Shown: in pieces, positions 22,321-32,089 of the stretch
Numbering within the stretch: the stretch's first letter is position 1
How the letters are laid out: the number at the start of each line of letters is the position of its first letter
Origin: a virus
IMG/VR virus record: IMGVR_UViG_3300028008_000032
Span: 1-41,529 of that record
Length of the DNA: 41,529 bases
Direction: 5' to 3' (one strand)
The notes under the pieces: generated by a model
The model's database searches: none
The model's input: the letters and a program-made list of their open reading frames with translations, nothing else
What the model was told of the DNA's origin: nothing
Position numbers and translations under genes: made by a program

Positions 22321-25300
22321 TTATTTATCTAGTAGTTTTTCTACCATTGCACGAAGTTCTGCAATCTCTGCTGCTTGTGCTTCTGCTTTAGTATCTGCTT
22401 CTTTGATTGCTTCGACTAACAATGGTACAATACGTTCATACTTAACAGTTAAATACTCTTCACCTGATACACTCTTGCCATCTTTATAATCAAACGGTGC
22501 TGGTACTACTACTTCTGGCAAGACTTCTTGAACTTCTTGAGCAAGTAATCCTGCTTCGGATTTATCATCTATTTCATTTTTAAATCCGTGTTCTACTGAC
22601 TTTTCGTTCCAAGTGTAAAGTACTCCGTTTAGAGATTTTACTTTATCAAGTGCGTTTGTGATATTTCCACTAACATTTTTTAATCGTTTATCGGAAGCAT
22701 ATGCTGTAACTTCGCCTCTGAATTCCCAGTTATTTTGATTAAATGCAGCTCTTGCTGTCCAAGTAACTGTGCCGCCATTTGAATATATCATTGCCAAATA
22801 TCCGTCACCTGCACCAGCACCTGTGACGCTACCAGTTGCACATTCAAATCCTTGAGATCCTCCAACAGATGATCCCATTAAGGTTCTGCCCATACCGCCA
22901 AGCAGTTGTAGATTACTGCTTCTGTTACTAGCTGTATGCTGCCTAAGAACTCTAGTATTGTTATCGGAACTATTACCTATGATTTGATCTGCTGGTGCGC
23001 CAGTGCCTACTCTCATAAACCCTGTACTGTCAATGCCATCTAGTGTGTTAGCATCGTCAGCACTAATACCTGTTAAGCCACTACCATCACCTGTAAAGGA
23101 ATTAGCAGTAATATTACCAGTAATATCAATAGTACCGGCACCAGTGATTGTTCCACTGAAACTATCATTAGCATCGCTACGTATGAAACTTCCACTACTA
23201 AGGCCATCTAACTCGTCTGCATTTAGTCCACTGCCTGCGCCGTCGTTGCCGGCATGCCAAACAGTGTATGTATTTGCACCATCGTTAAATTTAAGACCAG
23301 TTGATCCGTTGTCAATTTCGAGTCTAGTATTACCACCTTCGTTGACAATTTGAATCTTGTCGCCGCTGTCTGCGTATTGTATATAACCTCTACGATCTGT
23401 TGCTTGATAGAAACTAATGTATGGCGAGCCACTTGCACTTGTGTCTGCTAAACGAATCATCTCATCGCCTGCATGACTCATAGTAAGTAGTGCTGTCATT
23501 GTATCAGCTTCGTCGCTACGTAAGAAACTTGCTCCGTTAATACCATCTAATGTTTCTGCATCTACATCAGTGAGTCCACTACCATTACCAGTAAATGTGC
23601 TTGTACCAATGTTAACATTGCCAAAGCCACTTGTAATCTGGCCTGCATCCAATGCGCCTGAACCGGTTAAGTTGCTATAAGTACCTGTAATACGTGCGTT
23701 TGGAACAGTACCTGAACCTAAGTTTGTTGCATTTAACGCTTGAATACCACTGCCGTTTGAAGTATTTAAACTACCAGCATATACATCTCCTGCAACACCT
23801 AGGCCGCCACCTACACGTACACCACCAGTTGTAGTATTTGTTGCAGCACTAGTATCAGTAAATGTTTTGACACCAGCCATACTTTGGTTGCCGCCTAATC
23901 GAGCTCCGTCAACAGTTCCGCTATCTAATTCACTTGCATTTAGTGTTGTAAGTCCACTACCGTTGCCAGTAAATGTACTAGCGCCAATGTTGATATCGCC
24001 AAAACTAGTAGTAATACTACCAGCTGCAAGTTGTCCTACACTTGTTAGACTAGATGCTACAACACCTGATCCTAATGTAGTTGCACTAAGAACATCGCTG
24101 TTATTAATACGATAGACTTTAGCATTAGCAATGTTTACATTTTCACTAAACTGCCATGCCGCATTAGTCACATTATACAACATAGTTTTATTAGTATCAC
24201 CTAACAATGTAATGCCGCCACCGTTTGCAGTAATATCTGTTGGTGATGCAACATTGCCTAATTCAATGTTTTTATCTTCAACTATTAGTGTTGTAGTGTC
24301 GAGTGTTGTAGTTGTACCGTTGATTGTTAAATCGCCTTCTACAACTAAATCGCCTGCAAAATTTGCAGTACCAGTTGTAAATGCAACTGTAAACTTATCC
24401 AATCCATCACCAAATGCTAAATTACCAGTTGCACCAATTTGCATACGTTGTACATTAGCAGTAAAGAAATCTAGTTGATCGTTGTCATCACCAGATGCAG
24501 TTTCTGCTCTGATAAATGTATCTTGATCAATATCTTTAACACCGCCTAGTGTAGCCCATGCTGTGCCATCGTATCCTTCAAATGCAACATCGCTTGAGTT
24601 AAAACGTACTTGACCTGTTGTGACAGGAACACGTTGTCCTGATTCACCTGGACGTTCTGCAGTTGTACCTACTGGTACTTTAATAGCAGTTGTATCTGTA
24701 AAGTCAGTGTAGCCATTTAACTCAGTATCGCCGTATGTGTCAATTCTCATACGCTCTGTTGAAGTATGCTGTAAGTCACTTGTAGTCGACGTTTCGCCTG
24801 TTTTAACAACAAAGTCGCCGCCGGTTGCATTACCAGTGCCAATGCCTGCTTGTAGTGTTAAATCACCGCCTGCTACATCCGTTCCTAATCCGTTTGTACC
24901 TTTAATAATAGCATTACTTGGAGATACACTTGTTTCTCCATTGCCTACAACAATACTTGAATTTTTCAAAACTAGATTGTTATTAATAGTATTTGTGCCT
25001 GCTGGAATATCAGTTTCTAATGCAGTCACAAGGTCCTCTGTTCTAACTGTAAACGAAGTAGCATTTGCTGTTGCACCACTTACTGGCCATGTACCATCTA
25101 AGTTTGCCACCGAACTGGAGCCAATATTAATAGTATCGCCTGGGTTAATACCTAAAGTAAATGGTGTATAGGTAAAGCCTAATGTTGTACTAGTTAAGAT
25201 ACTACCTGTAGTTTCGGCACTTAGATATATAGCATCGTCGGTGACACCACTAACAGTTGTGTTAGGAGGAATACTAGAACTTCCAGATACAATCATACCT

Positions 25301-28300
25301 GCTAGTATGCCAGTAGTGTCAGACATAATAACTTCGTTTACACCGTTCTGAGTGACTTCAGAAGTTGTACCAGTTGTTGTTTCAAAATTTATAACAACAT
25401 CTCTACTAACAGTTGCTTCATAACTAGCAATAAACGGAAATAAGTCTCTCGGGCCATCGCCATTACCCATTGTAATATTTGTAGCAGCAGCACCAATTTG
25501 TAAACTTGTGACGTTTTCGTTATATATTCTACCTGCGCCTGTACTTTTTGATGTAAGTGCAGCAGAACCAATATCCAATCCTTCTGCAAGATCAAGTGCA
25601 GTACCCCATTCAGGAACCTCGCCGTTTGATTTTAAGAAGTTGTTTCTTCTACCAATTCCTAATTGATTTAAACTTGCAGCAGATTGTGCGTAAATAATAT
25701 CACCAACACTGTATGTTGCAAGTGCTGTACCGCCTTTTGTGACAGGAACAAGACTTGTAAGGTTAGCCGGATTTAAGAAATAAGCACTATCTAATCCATC
25801 TAGTGTACCTGCATCAACAACACCGTCTTTGATGAATACTTGACCACTGCCGCCTGTGTCGATATCAAATTGTGTTTGTAAGAATCTACTAACACCCAGT
25901 CCTGAGAATGTTCCTAATGGATCATAATCAACATTACTAATACCAATATTAACTGGATCGCCGTAGAACTCACCACTTAAACTATTACCTGTTAAACTAA
26001 TTGGGTTATCAATAGTTGGTGCTTTTTTCAAACTTTGTACTACAGTTTTATAACTACTATCACCAAATAACGCTGTATCACTATTAGGTACACCGCTAAA
26101 TGCTAATCTACTTGGAGATACTGTACCAGAAATAATATTTTCTGCGTCAATGTTTGTCACAGCCAGTGTATTCCAGTTTTCAATTAATCTACTAGAAGTG
26201 TTAATAACACTGTTAACCTGTGTGTTGTTTTGGATAACTTCTGCGCTACCTACACCTTCTGTAATTATCACAATAGCATTAGTGACAAGATCGTTAATAC
26301 TATTAAGTGCATCACTACGTAATGAGTGAATAGTAAATGAGTTGTCTGTCACCGAACCTACAAAGAATCTCGAACCACTGTCAATCGGATCACCTGTTTC
26401 AATTGTAGGTAATTCGTTTGCACTTGATCCGTCAGTTAAACTTTCTATACGGAAAGCATCACCTGTTGTAAAGCCGTGATTTACAACAACAATACTATTA
26501 TCAACTATATTTACAGTCTTACGTGTAATATTATGATTGTTGTTTGCAGGTGTACTTGTAAATTCTGCTTGGTTTAATAATGCAAAACCTTCATACAGTT
26601 CTACAGTATCAGCATCAATTACTTTTACATAATATGTCAATCCATTTAACAAACCGCCAATTGGAGTATTTGCAAGCGAATCATATATTACCGGATCACC
26701 TTGTCCAAACCCGTGATTTGGAATTGTAATTCTACTATCTGTATAGTTTACAGAACCGCCTGAGCCCGACAAGCCTGCAAGGAAGTTATGAGTAATAACA
26801 TCGTCTAAGTTGATATCACGAGAAGTTGCAACCGCAGTATTGTCTTCTACAAAGTCAATACTTGTGACACTTGCAACAAATAATTCGCCGCCAATAATAT
26901 TTACATATACACGTTTTCCGACATTAGTGACTTCAACTTCAAATCCAGTACCAGTACCGCCTACATCACTTGCAAGAACTTCAACTAAGTCTCCTACTTC
27001 ATAACCGCTACCGCCTCTTACAATATCAATATCAGTAATTTGACCTGCTGTCACAGTAATATCTGCTTTTGCACCAGTACCCGATCCAGTCTTAGCTTGC
27101 AAAGGAACTCTTAGATATGTTTCTGTAGCCAACACCGGAGTATACCCACTACCGCCTACTAAGTTTGCATTGTCTAAGTTTTCTGCAATTCCTTCAACAT
27201 ATTCAGTCACAGCACCTTGAGCACCACCGTCTGCACTAGTGACAATAGTTCTTGTTGTACCTGTGACACTTGCACTTGATTTTGTTGGATCTGCTGTGTC
27301 AACATTTGACATAGTAAATGTTGTACTTGTTGGTGTGCTTATAACAAGACCGTTTTCATTAAATGATTCGTCTTCATTACAAAGTACCTGTACTACATTA
27401 CCTATCTGTAAATCATGTGCTACATCAGTTGTCACTGTTGCTACATTACTATTTCGTTCAATAGTAGTAATGTTTACACTTGTAAACACATAATCTGGAA
27501 TTGGATCTAAGTTTAAGAACTGACTTGAATTAGAACTACGCAAGAACCAGTTATCAATAATTTCTGTACTTGGTCCTTTTGAGCTTATGCTAACACCTGA
27601 ATCTACTCCGTTAACAAAAAGATTTCCTGCGCTTGCTTCCCAAGGATCGCCGGTACTATCATCTTCGTCATTCCATGCTCCATCGATGGTCACAACTAGT
27701 ACGTTGCCACTTAGGTTATAATTGCCTTTGGCATAACCTGTTGCACCAGCTACTCCGGGCTGTGTAATAATATCACCGTCTGCTGCATTAAACAAGTTAG
27801 CACTAAGTGCAAGTTCGACTTGCTCATAGTTCTCAGTAGCAATGTCACCAGCTTTCAAATCAATTGGCGGTATGTCATCAACTTGTTCAAGTCTTGATTG
27901 ATACCCATCTGTGTTTGTGTTTGTAAACTGTCTAGTAGCAGGAATCAAGTCTGCGTTTAACTGACCATTAGTATTAAGCTGAACAATAGCACCCGGAACG
28001 GCTGCTGTACTAACTGTTTTATCAACAAAGCCGCCTAGTCTATTACTAATAAACGAACGTACAGATAACTGTGTAGGAAGTCTAGCATCACTTGGACCAC
28101 CAATTTCGTCGTCACCTAAGTTTACACTAGTTGAAATTTCTTCAATAGCAACATCACTAAGACTTAGTCTCAACGCATCAAGCTCGTCCACCTGCACTTT
28201 GTTTCTAAATGTAATATTACCAGTTCTGTTGAACGCTGTAATAAAGTCTCCAACTTTAAAGTCACCAAGTTCGTTTGTACCTGACGAATAAACACGCCCT

Positions 28301-31300
28301 GGTAGTTCTTCAAACTGTTCGTACTCTGTTCTAGTATTACCGCCGTTCTGTGGTAAAGCGTTATAGTCTGTACCAGAACCTGCGTATTCCCAAGTGTGTG
28401 ATGATGAGTTAACAACTGACGGTCTGTGGAACCAACACTGCGATTCTGGTAAGTTAATTAAGTTTGTTAGGCTACTACTACCATCTGTAGCAGTGACACT
28501 AAAACTAGATGTACCGAGATTAGTACGTGCTGCTGCTTCGTTTACGCCTATAACTGTGTTTGGAGTTAAAGCATGATCTTCGTCGATAGTACTTGTTTCG
28601 TCAAACTGAATACGTAGCAAACTTTGTCCTACAGCTACTTCTTCAATACTTACTACAAGAATTCTATTTCTAGGCTCCCAACTATAAACAATAGCACTGT
28701 TATTACTTGCGCCTGTAGTACCTGTAATAGTTCTACCTGGAACAAATTCAAATCCTTCAGAACCTGATTCAAGTTCTAGTGTTTGATAAGTTGTGTGACT
28801 TGTTAAAATTTCTTCGACAAAGAATTCAATAACACCTGATAAGAATTTATGTGTGCCTGTACTAGGTTCAATAATATTTACAGGAAATTCAAGTGAGTCA
28901 TCAAAGGTTAGTTTAAATTCGTCTTCACTAATTAAATTAATATAATACTGTTGTTCGTCATCCAATCCTTTAATAGGAGCATTTCCATTTGGATCGTAAA
29001 TTACTTTTTGTCCGTTAACAAACCCGTGTCCTACTAGTGTAATTACATCAGTGACACTGTTAACTGCTGTTGCACCATTAAATAATGTTTCAGTTGGTGT
29101 TGTTTTAAAATCATTAGTTATATCACCTTCACTGCTTACTTCAGTTGGATCAGGCAAATCTTTTGGATCGTTAATAATAGTATTAACAATATCAAAACGT
29201 GAGCCTGCAAAATCTTGAACTGCTGCGGAAAATGAGCTAATGTAAGTTAACGCATATACTTTTGCTTGCTCAATAGCTGCTATAGTTTGTAATTCTTGTC
29301 CTTGTATACTAAGTTGTGTCGAATCTTGTAAGTTTCTTGTGTAATATGCAAGACCAGCACTACGTGAATATCTATTACCAGTATCCCAAATATCTTGTGC
29401 CGCTGCTTCGACAATAAGTTGTGTATCTCTATTACACTTAGCATCGTCGTAAGTAAATCCGTACCAAATGTTTGTTTGTATCTGTTGGTTGATATATTTT
29501 GTCACATTTTGCGCAATGTTAATTTGGCCTTCTAAATCTAATTGATTATATGCTGTAAATTCTGAATTGCCAGATACCCAAGTAAAGTCAGGCAATACTT
29601 CAGTTGGTGCAGTAGCGCCTTCACTTTGGATATAATTAATAATATCATCCATTCTGTCGCCAGCATAATCACTAGCATCTGTACTACCCGGTGTTCCTGT
29701 TGTGTCTTGCGTTTCAGGATTACTTGCACTTACAGCTACAGGTGTTTCTAAAATAACTTCTTGAATTACTTCTTTTAGACGTTCGTATGCTGCAACAGTT
29801 TCTTCTAACTGGCCTGCGCCATATTGTTGTACACCATCAATAAAGTATGCTAATGCTGCAACTGTTGTTTGTAAATTTCCGCCATATGTTAAATCGTAAA
29901 CAAGTGCATCAATAATTAGTCCTGTATCTCTTTCGCACTTTGCTTCATTGTAAATAAAGTTTTCACTGAAAGGTTCTATACCAGAACCGACTTGTGTAGA
30001 AATCCAAGAAGTGACTTCTTTTGTAATAAATGTTTTGTTTGTTAATAATTGTTGTACTGCATTTGCAAAACCTGCATCGCTTGCATTGTCTGTACCGCTA
30101 GTTGGCAGAGGACGTACATATGCATCTGCTACTCCGTCTCCAGGAACAGTATTTGCATCGCCATTGGTGATAATATCAATTACTTCGTTCCATAATGCGT
30201 TTGATCTACTTGTTGCAGTTGCATCACTTAGATAGTTTGCTGTAATTGTTTTTGCTTGATTAAAAGATTCAATGTGCTGATCTTTTTGCGCAGCAAATAA
30301 TTCAGCATTAAAGCTACCACTAAAGTATCTTAAGGCAGCACTTACTGTTCTATAATTACTATTAAAGATAATATCATATCTAATTGCATCTAAAATGTTT
30401 CTAACATCTCTTCTGCACTTATCTTCGTTGTAAGAAAACCCAGCCCATATACTCGGAGAAGCCGCAGCAATTTGTGCATTAATCCATGTCACGGTGTCTT
30501 CTGCAATTAAATCTTTATTTGATTTTAAAACATCATGTGCTATTTTATATTCTGATTCTCTAAATCTTAAAACAAATTCTTCAACTGGTGCTTCACGATT
30601 AATACCAACAATACTAATTGTTTGTTTACCATCTGCCTGACCAGTTGATGCAACAAAACTTCTATCAAACGAGAACGCTTTTGGAGAGAAGCCGGAACTT
30701 CTTAGAGCATACAACCCAAAGTTAGTAGCAGAGTTGGTAATAGAACAATATCCGCCTGACTGACAGTAAACACCGTTAAGCAAGAAGATTTCAAAACAAG
30801 ACACGATCTGTGCATAAGCATCGTTGGTTAGTCGCCATGCTGTACCGCCAAATGACAAGATAGTAAAGGCGTTAGCAACCATTGACTTACCTTGTTCAGG
30901 TATAGCGCCAACAACTGGATTCTCAGCCTCAATACCGTATGTCGGAACGTTGGGCGATTCAACTTTAGCACCGTCAATCTTAGCACCGTTCATACCTAAG
31001 AACGAAATAATACTAGCGTTCTGAATATATGGAGATGTAAAAATTGTCGGTCTTGTGGTTGGTAGGTTTGGATAGTCTGCACGGTCTGTAATAACAGGAT
31101 CAAAAGGATCATCAAATGCCACAGCATAGTCAGCTGTAATAGTTGGAATAAAGTTGTCATCAACTCCGTCGCGGAATGTAAATTCACCAAAGTAGCAAGC
31201 ATTACGAACACGTAGCATGTCCAAGTTAGCATTAGCAGGACGAATAATACAACCACGTAAACCGTCACCTTTGATAACTGTGTTATCAGGAACAATAACT

Positions 31301-31965
31301 GGATTGTCTTCTGTGTAGTCGCCAACCGCAACCTTAATGTTTACTCTTGTAAAATTAATTGATCCATCGCTATTGTATACCAAACTAGAAGCAATTTGAC
31401 AGGCTCTTTTAACAGTTTTAACCGGAGCACTTTGTCCATCGTTAGCATCATCGCCTTGTTCTTGTGAAACATAAACAACGTTGCCGCCAAATACGTCTGC
31501 GTCTTGGAAAAATAAATTACCTAATCCATCTGTTGCAAGCAATTGTCCTACGGTACCTTGTGACGGAGGCAGTGTCATACGGTACCCTGAGTCTAATGTA
31601 TCAGGTGCTTTAATTCCTACGCCGTCGTCACCTGACGCTGTAAGTTCTTTAAATGTTAATGTGTTTGCATCCTCAACATCTATATCATTGTAAAAGTTTA
31701 CACCAGCTGCTGTATACTGAGCAGTGTCTTGACCGTTTACTCTGATGTTAATTTCTGCTGCTGCACTATCGCCTTTATCGTCAATTGCAACTTCGGTGTC
31801 ATTATCAAAAATACGTCTTGTTACATCCTGAACAGTGTTATCATCACGTAGTAAAAATATTTTACCATCTGCTGTGTTGATTGCTAATTCGCCAGATTGT
31901 AGTTGAGATACAATGGGTTGCTTTCCTGCAACCGCACTTCGTTTGTGTCTAATATTTGTTGCCAT
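22321..31965 (-). CDS. Giant tail fibre / adhesin with S74 chaperone end (3214 aa)
   Basis: A very long fibre-type protein. The N-terminus (residues 1-60: RHKRSAVAGKQP, LQSGELAINTADGKIFLLRD) is a virion-attachment type seen in marine phage fibres. Residues about 160-450 look like a right-handed beta-helix of pectin-lyase type (VVYVSQEQGDDANDG, GLRGCIIRPANAN). Three helical 'KCxRD' modules centre on C517, C677 and C844. Next is a YNALPxxGG joint at about 1200, then beta-rich repeats, then GxGSGLT repeats near 2668, 2793 and 2958. Residues 3091-3214 are a Peptidase S74 intramolecular chaperone: Ser3091 in SDKRLKN, then AGLLAQEVQEVLPEVV and a helical tail. Self-cleavage is expected just before Ser3091 (family knowledge). 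An AGGAGG Shine-Dalgarno is eight bases before the ATG. Probable role: host receptor binding. Confidence 0.93.
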   Translation of the reverse strand: MATNIRHKRSAVAGKQPIVSQLQSGELAINTADGKIFLLRDDNTVQDVTRRIFDNDTEVAIDDKGDSAAAEINIRVNGQDTAQYTAAGVNFYNDIDVEDANTLTFKELTASGDDGVGIKAPDTLDSGYRMTLPPSQGTVGQLLATDGLGNLFFQDADVFGGNVVYVSQEQGDDANDGQSAPVKTVKRACQIASSLVYNSDGSINFTRVNIKVAVGDYTEDNPVIVPDNTVIKGDGLRGCIIRPANANLDMLRVRNACYFGEFTFRDGVDDNFIPTITADYAVAFDDPFDPVITDRADYPNLPTTRPTIFTSPYIQNASIISFLGMNGAKIDGAKVESPNVPTYGIEAENPVVGAIPEQGKSMVANAFTILSFGGTAWRLTNDAYAQIVSCFEIFLLNGVYCQSGGYCSITNSATNFGLYALRSSGFSPKAFSFDRSFVASTGQADGKQTISIVGINREAPVEEFVLRFRESEYKIAHDVLKSNKDLIAEDTVTWINAQIAAASPSIWAGFSYNEDKCRRDVRNILDAIRYDIIFNSNYRTVSAALRYFSGSFNAELFAAQKDQHIESFNQAKTITANYLSDATATSRSNALWNEVIDIITNGDANTVPGDGVADAYVRPLPTSGTDNASDAGFANAVQQLLTNKTFITKEVTSWISTQVGSGIEPFSENFIYNEAKCERDTGLIIDALVYDLTYGGNLQTTVAALAYFIDGVQQYGAGQLEETVAAYERLKEVIQEVILETPVAVSASNPETQDTTGTPGSTDASDYAGDRMDDIINYIQSEGATAPTEVLPDFTWVSGNSEFTAYNQLDLEGQINIAQNVTKYINQQIQTNIWYGFTYDDAKCNRDTQLIVEAAAQDIWDTGNRYSRSAGLAYYTRNLQDSTQLSIQGQELQTIAAIEQAKVYALTYISSFSAAVQDFAGSRFDIVNTIINDPKDLPDPTEVSSEGDITNDFKTTPTETLFNGATAVNSVTDVITLVGHGFVNGQKVIYDPNGNAPIKGLDDEQQYYINLISEDEFKLTFDDSLEFPVNIIEPSTGTHKFLSGVIEFFVEEILTSHTTYQTLELESGSEGFEFVPGRTITGTTGASNNSAIVYSWEPRNRILVVSIEEVAVGQSLLRIQFDETSTIDEDHALTPNTVIGVNEAAARTNLGTSSFSVTATDGSSSLTNLINLPESQCWFHRPSVVNSSSHTWEYAGSGTDYNALPQNGGNTRTEYEQFEELPGRVYSSGTNELGDFKVGDFITAFNRTGNITFRNKVQVDELDALRLSLSDVAIEEISTSVNLGDDEIGGPSDARLPTQLSVRSFISNRLGGFVDKTVSTAAVPGAIVQLNTNGQLNADLIPATRQFTNTNTDGYQSRLEQVDDIPPIDLKAGDIATENYEQVELALSANLFNAADGDIITQPGVAGATGYAKGNYNLSGNVLVVTIDGAWNDEDDSTGDPWEASAGNLFVNGVDSGVSISSKGPSTEIIDNWFLRSSNSSQFLNLDPIPDYVFTSVNITTIERNSNVATVTTDVAHDLQIGNVVQVLCNEDESFNENGLVISTPTSTTFTMSNVDTADPTKSSASVTGTTRTIVTSADGGAQGAVTEYVEGIAENLDNANLVGGSGYTPVLATETYLRVPLQAKTGSGTGAKADITVTAGQITDIDIVRGGSGYEVGDLVEVLASDVGGTGTGFEVEVTNVGKRVYVNIIGGELFVASVTSIDFVEDNTAVATSRDINLDDVITHNFLAGLSGSGGSVNYTDSRITIPNHGFGQGDPVIYDSLANTPIGGLLNGLTYYVKVIDADTVELYEGFALLNQAEFTSTPANNNHNITRKTVNIVDNSIVVVNHGFTTGDAFRIESLTDGSSANELPTIETGDPIDSGSRFFVGSVTDNSFTIHSLRSDALNSINDLVTNAIVIITEGVGSAEVIQNNTQVNSVINTSSRLIENWNTLAVTNIDAENIISGTVSPSRLAFSGVPNSDTALFGDSSYKTVVQSLKKAPTIDNPISLTGNSLSGEFYGDPVNIGISNVDYDPLGTFSGLGVSRFLQTQFDIDTGGSGQVFIKDGVVDAGTLDGLDSAYFLNPANLTSLVPVTKGGTALATYSVGDIIYAQSAASLNQLGIGRRNNFLKSNGEVPEWGTALDLAEGLDIGSAALTSKSTGAGRIYNENVTSLQIGAAATNITMGNGDGPRDLFPFIASYEATVSRDVVINFETTTGTTSEVTQNGVNEVIMSDTTGILAGMIVSGSSSIPPNTTVSGVTDDAIYLSAETTGSILTSTTLGFTYTPFTLGINPGDTINIGSSSVANLDGTWPVSGATANATSFTVRTEDLVTALETDIPAGTNTINNNLVLKNSSIVVGNGETSVSPSNAIIKGTNGLGTDVAGGDLTLQAGIGTGNATGGDFVVKTGETSTTSDLQHTSTERMRIDTYGDTELNGYTDFTDTTAIKVPVGTTAERPGESGQRVPVTTGQVRFNSSDVAFEGYDGTAWATLGGVKDIDQDTFIRAETASGDDNDQLDFFTANVQRMQIGATGNLAFGDGLDKFTVAFTTGTANFAGDLVVEGDLTINGTTTTLDTTTLIVEDKNIELGNVASPTDITANGGGITLLGDTNKTMLYNVTNAAWQFSENVNIANAKVYRINNSDVLSATTLGSGVVASSLTSVGQLAAGSITTSFGDINIGASTFTGNGSGLTTLNASELDSGTVDGARLGGNQSMAGVKTFTDTSAATNTTTGGVRVGGGLGVAGDVYAGSLNTSNGSGIQALNATNLGSGTVPNARITGTYSNLTGSGALDAGQITSGFGNVNIGTSTFTGNGSGLTDVDAETLDGINGASFLRSDEADTMTALLTMSHAGDEMIRLADTSASGSPYISFYQATDRRGYIQYADSGDKIQIVNEGGNTRLEIDNGSTGLKFNDGANTYTVWHAGNDGAGSGLNADELDGLSSGSFIRSDANDSFSGTITGAGTIDITGNITANSFTGDGSGLTGISADDANTLDGIDSTGFMRVGTGAPADQIIGNSSDNNTRVLRQHTASNRSSNLQLLGGMGRTLMGSSVGGSQGFECATGSVTGAGAGDGYLAMIYSNGGTVTWTARAAFNQNNWEFRGEVTAYASDKRLKNVSGNITNALDKVKSLNGVLYTWNEKSVEHGFKNEIDDKSEAGLLAQEVQEVLPEVVVPAPFDYKDGKSVSGEEYLTVKYERIVPLLVEAIKEADTKAEAQAAEIAELRAMVEKLLDK

Positions 31966-31978
31966 TAAGGCGGCCTCC

Positions 31979-31986
31979 TATTTAGG
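31979..31986 (-). promoter_or_regulatory. Late promoter-like box CCTAAATA
   Basis: The minus strand reads CCTAAATA followed directly by GGAGG and, 13 nt after the box, the ATG at 31965. It matches TATAAATA at 6 of 8 bases. A transcript starting in the usual place would lose part of the SD, so the box at 32043 may be the main promoter. Confidence 0.3.
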
Positions 31987-32042
31987 TACGGGTCAAGTCT
32001 ATGTAGACGCCCAAAACTTCACGATAGAAATCGTTGTATACT

Positions 32043-32050
32043 TATTTATC
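32043..32050 (-). promoter_or_regulatory. T4-type late promoter box GATAAATA (3214-aa fibre)
   Basis: The minus strand reads GATAAATA 77 nt before the fibre ATG, just after the terminator of the preceding fibre gene. The spacer holds no other gene. Confidence 0.6.
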
Positions 32051-32055
32051 ATAGG

Positions 32056-32089
32056 AGAAAAGGTAGTAGCTTATTTAAAAGCTACCACC
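32056..32089 (-). terminator. Intrinsic terminator containing the stop codon of the 2529-aa gene
   Basis: An 11-bp stem (one G-T wobble) at 32062-32089 encloses a 6-nt loop. The TAA stop of the fibre gene (32077-32075) overlaps the loop, and the last codons form the 5' arm. The 3' arm is followed by TTTTCT. Confidence 0.8.

Noticed and set aside
22322-22329. GATAAATA at the end of the 3214-aa gene as a promoter
   Set aside because: It is explained by the terminal Asp-Lys-stop codons, and a terminator-like hairpin follows immediately. A separate box lies nearer the next gene.
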